Shown here: one piece after another, positions 61,809-64,000 of the stretch
Numbering within the stretch: the first letter of the stretch is position 1
Layout of the letters: each line of letters begins with the position of its first letter
Source: Ruminococcaceae bacterium R-25
Lineage (GTDB): Bacteria > Bacillota > Clostridia > Saccharofermentanales > Saccharofermentanaceae
NCBI GenBank assembly: GCA_003149065.1
Contig: QGFZ01000001.1
Coordinates: forward strand, 682,001 to 746,000
DNA length: 64,000 nt
Direction: 5' to 3'
Position numbers and translations under genes: made by a program
The notes under the pieces: generated by a model
What the model was told of the DNA's origin: nothing
What the model saw: only the letters and a program-made list of their open reading frames with translations
Database searches by the model: none

Positions 61809-62348
61809 TTAATCAAATAACTCGGGTTTGTTTTCTCTTAACCATGCCTGCTTCTTATCCTTTGGCATGTTACAGGTAGGCACGGTAACATCTTTTATCT
61901 TATTGTAATATTCCTCAATAGTCTCTATCTTGTGCGCCGGAACGCCTCCCCAGATCTCTCCTGAAGGAACATCCCTGGTTACAACTGCTCCGGCAGCGAT
62001 CACGCAGTTATCACCGATCGTAACGCACGGCATGATCGTCGCATTCCAGCTGATATTACAGTTATCCCCTATCCTGATCCTTCCGTATTTAACTGCTTCC
62101 TTATCGATTTTTCCCATTTGGCGGAGAGTCCAGAGGCCGCCGTCATGGGTAATAAAACTTACGTGCTTTGTGATACGGACATTGTTACCTATTGAAATGA
62201 GGTACGGTTCACTTCCGAAGTCGGCAAGCTTGGAGATGTCACAGCCGGTGCCGATCGTGGCGCCCTGCTTCCTTAAATATTCAATATAAGCCCCTTTACT
62301 CATTGAATTGATCCTGATCTTAGTCATCAAACGCTTAAATGAACCCAT
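61809..62348 (-). CDS. hexapeptide-repeat acyltransferase
   Basis: This is a 179-residue left-handed beta-helix acyltransferase, probably a sugar O-acetyltransferase. Hexapeptide steps run from IGTGCDISKL through IGNNVRITKHVSF to IRIGDNCNISWNATI and IGDNCVIAAGAVVTRDVPSG, ending in GGVPAHKI. His in FITHDGG could be the active-site base. It is cytoplasmic and trimeric by family. It starts 11 bp after the flippase stop, so it belongs to the same polysaccharide operon. Confidence 0.87.
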   Translation of the reverse strand: MGSFKRLMTKIRINSMSKGAYIEYLRKQGATIGTGCDISKLADFGSEPYLISIGNNVRITKHVSFITHDGGLWTLRQMGKIDKEAVKYGRIRIGDNCNISWNATIMPCVTIGDNCVIAAGAVVTRDVPSGEIWGGVPAHKIETIEEYYNKIKDVTVPTCNMPKDKKQAWLRENKPELFD

Positions 62349-62359
62349 AGAACTCTCCT

Positions 62360-63862
62360 TTACTTGCTGTTCTTCTTAAACAGCATCTTTATTGCGGACG
62401 CGAAAACGGAACGGAAACAGATAAAGTTGATCAATAATACTATCGCACTGACAATGAACGCAACGATGACGGATATAAGGATCCAGCTTCCCCATGAGAC
62501 TTCCGGCGCAGGAATAAACCATGTGGCAAATATTGATAATCCGATACCGGTGATATCCACAATAATATGCTTAATAAAATGGATAAACGGCCTGTTGAGT
62601 ATATGTTTTCGAAGATACCAGGCAAGATATACAGTTCTGTAAGTCATTGCAGCAAGGGTACCGATTGCTACACCGATGAGTCCAAAGCGGTTAACAAGGA
62701 TAATGGAGATGACCACATTCATGGCAGCTTCCAGAATTGAGCTCGCTTGAGTCTCCTTAAAGTGCCCTGCTGCCTGAGTCATCATGTAATAGGGCATTCT
62801 AAGGCAGTAAGAAGCATTGGCCGTTACGATAAGGATCGCAAACACAGGAACGATATATTCGGCATCGGTAACGTTCTTTGTATAGATCTTTACAAAAGGA
62901 ATGATCATTATTCCCGCGATCGTATAAAGAATGGTAACTCCGAGATGCATCAGGAGCTCAAAGGACGCGAATGTCTTTTCGAGCTTATCGGTCTCCTTCT
63001 TAACATACATATTGCCGAGCAAAGACTGCATTCCTGTGGTCATGACTTCGATCATCTGCTGCAATCCGTTAGTTACTAAGTGATATACGTTATAAACAGA
63101 TACTTTATCGAGTGTAGAGAACAGCGTAAGAATAACAACGTCAGCGTGCTTTAATACGTAGATCGCAATATGCTGGGCTAGTCCGTTCCACTTCTGCTTG
63201 ATGGGCTCCCCTTCAAGCTTGAGCTTAAAGTTGACCTTGTAATGGCGGTCAACATAGAGCTTTAGGATAAGCGGTCTTAACAGGAGAACGATCGCAGCAA
63301 CGACCTTTACGACTTCTATTGAAGCGCCCATATATATCAGTACGACTGCGAAGACCGTATTTAGTATAAGTGTCAGAAGAGATGCGCCGATCTGAACATA
63401 GGATTTCTGGTCAGCATTAAGTAATTGCTGATAAACGATACCAAACAGGTAATTTGCCAGAGAACTGAACGCGACCGCTCCGACCAATACGGCTGTTGAT
63501 ATGTAACCGTGTGAATGATCGACAAATATCGGGAAAAAGACCATCAGGATTACTGAATATGCAACAAGCATGAGTCCTATCTTCCTGAAGAATCTCCTGG
63601 ATGATATGAGCACACGGCTTATGCTGTCATGGTCGTTATCAACAAGCGGTTTATAAAGGCTTGCACGGACAACCGAGGATACGCCCATCTCCATCAAAGA
63701 GAAGAACGCAAGAAAATGTGTAATCGATGAGATAAGGCCGTTGGTATTAGAACCGTAGAATGTAATTATGAGCCTTGGAATGATGAGACCGCATACCAAC
63801 GTGGCTATCTGATAGACGACAGCCGTTCCGGTATTTAAAAACAGTTTCTTCTTTCTGTTCAT
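62360..63862 (-). CDS. polysaccharide flippase (MOP/Wzx-like), second
   Basis: This is a 500-residue polytopic protein with about 14 helices. The opening NTGTAVVYQIATLVCGLIIP followed by RLIITFYGSNTNGLISSI, and LMEMGVSSVVRASLYKPL, are typical of oligosaccharide flippases. It would export lipid-linked repeat units of a surface polysaccharide. Its ATG overlaps the stop of the upstream gene by one base (TAATG), so both are coupled. It is only distantly like the flippase at 25.9 kb. Confidence 0.88.
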   Translation of the reverse strand: MNRKKKLFLNTGTAVVYQIATLVCGLIIPRLIITFYGSNTNGLISSITHFLAFFSLMEMGVSSVVRASLYKPLVDNDHDSISRVLISSRRFFRKIGLMLVAYSVILMVFFPIFVDHSHGYISTAVLVGAVAFSSLANYLFGIVYQQLLNADQKSYVQIGASLLTLILNTVFAVVLIYMGASIEVVKVVAAIVLLLRPLILKLYVDRHYKVNFKLKLEGEPIKQKWNGLAQHIAIYVLKHADVVILTLFSTLDKVSVYNVYHLVTNGLQQMIEVMTTGMQSLLGNMYVKKETDKLEKTFASFELLMHLGVTILYTIAGIMIIPFVKIYTKNVTDAEYIVPVFAILIVTANASYCLRMPYYMMTQAAGHFKETQASSILEAAMNVVISIILVNRFGLIGVAIGTLAAMTYRTVYLAWYLRKHILNRPFIHFIKHIIVDITGIGLSIFATWFIPAPEVSWGSWILISVIVAFIVSAIVLLINFICFRSVFASAIKMLFKKNSK

Positions 63863-64000
63863 TAAGGCCTTTTTCTCCTGGTAAACTTTTGCTTAACAGC
63901 ATTAACGATCAATGTAAGTACTACAGCGCCCGCTACCACTACAATATACTCGATGAACCAGATATCTTCGAGAAATTTAAGGCAGCTTATCTTTGCAGCC
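63862..64000 (-). CDS. C-terminal end of a membrane protein (partial)
   Basis: This is an open frame from the window edge to TAA at 63862-63864, giving 45 residues. It has one hydrophobic helix (WFIEYIVVVAGAVVLTLIVN) and a basic tail (KQKFTRRKRP). This layout is common at the end of membrane acyltransferases and polysaccharide polymerases, but the family cannot be told. It is coupled to the flippase by a one-base overlap. Confidence 0.6.
   Translation of the reverse strand, partial: AAKISCLKFLEDIWFIEYIVVVAGAVVLTLIVNAVKQKFTRRKRP

Overview
This is a chromosomal stretch from a low-to-medium GC Gram-positive anaerobe. I read it as a gut or rumen member of Clostridia (Bacillota); the family cannot be fixed from the sequence alone. 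The reasons are: strong AGGAGG ribosome binding sites throughout, many lipobox lipoproteins, a one-piece long PurL, a ZapA-U32 peptidase pair, biotin-dependent carboxytransferase genes, LicD proteins, InlB-type and Ig-like surface repeats, and intrinsic terminators with T-runs. No rRNA, tRNA, insertion sequence, prophage or CRISPR array is visible.

Region 1 (1-5.7 kb, + strand): the end of a membrane protein, a GH13 glycosidase, a WG-repeat-like lipoprotein, an orphan solute-binding lipoprotein and a small lipoprotein, closed by a bidirectional terminator. Region 2 (5.7-9.1 kb, - strand): arginine synthesis, with a GNAT acetyltransferase, argH, and argG behind a consensus promoter and an ArgR-type operator. 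Region 3 (9.3-25.2 kb, + strand): a housekeeping run of class IV aminotransferase, htpG, purL, rsmA, zapA, a U32 peptidase, dut, an alpha/beta-hydrolase-fold protein without catalytic residues, tsaD, smpB, a VanZ-like protein, an IspD/TarI-type cytidylyltransferase and a sugar-nucleotide epimerase. Region 4 (25.2-33.6 kb): an odd 660-bp non-coding gap, a flippase, lipoproteins, two LicD proteins and an ornithine-cyclodeaminase-family enzyme.

Region 5 (33.9-37.5 kb, - strand): a four-gene biotin-dependent carboxytransferase operon. It has a 12S-like carboxyltransferase, a 56-residue MmdE-like subunit, a biotin carrier and a 5S-like pyruvate/oxaloacetate carboxyltransferase, but no membrane decarboxylase subunit and no biotin carboxylase. 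The promoter carries a perfect FabT-like palindrome, so I infer a soluble transcarboxylase linked to fatty-acid synthesis. Region 6 (37.8-39.9 kb): a small protein, a second VanZ-like protein and an FRG-domain protein. Region 7 (40.1-61.7 kb, - strand): six consecutive giant secreted proteins that share 24 copies of one Ig-like repeat, joined to leucine-rich, FN3-like, transglutaminase-like or InlB-type modules. Each gene has its own terminator. Region 8 (61.8-64 kb): hexapeptide acetyltransferase, flippase and the end of another membrane protein, which look like surface polysaccharide genes.

The least explained signal is a pair of 196-bp intergenic elements (7607-7802 and 32746-32941). Each holds eight 12-mers of alternating orientation (GTTTTCGATACA and its complement) separated by exactly 15, 14, 15, 12, 15, 14 and 15 nt in both elements, while the spacers are unrelated. 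A third locus (25740-25851) has the same hairpin geometry with a different arm sequence.
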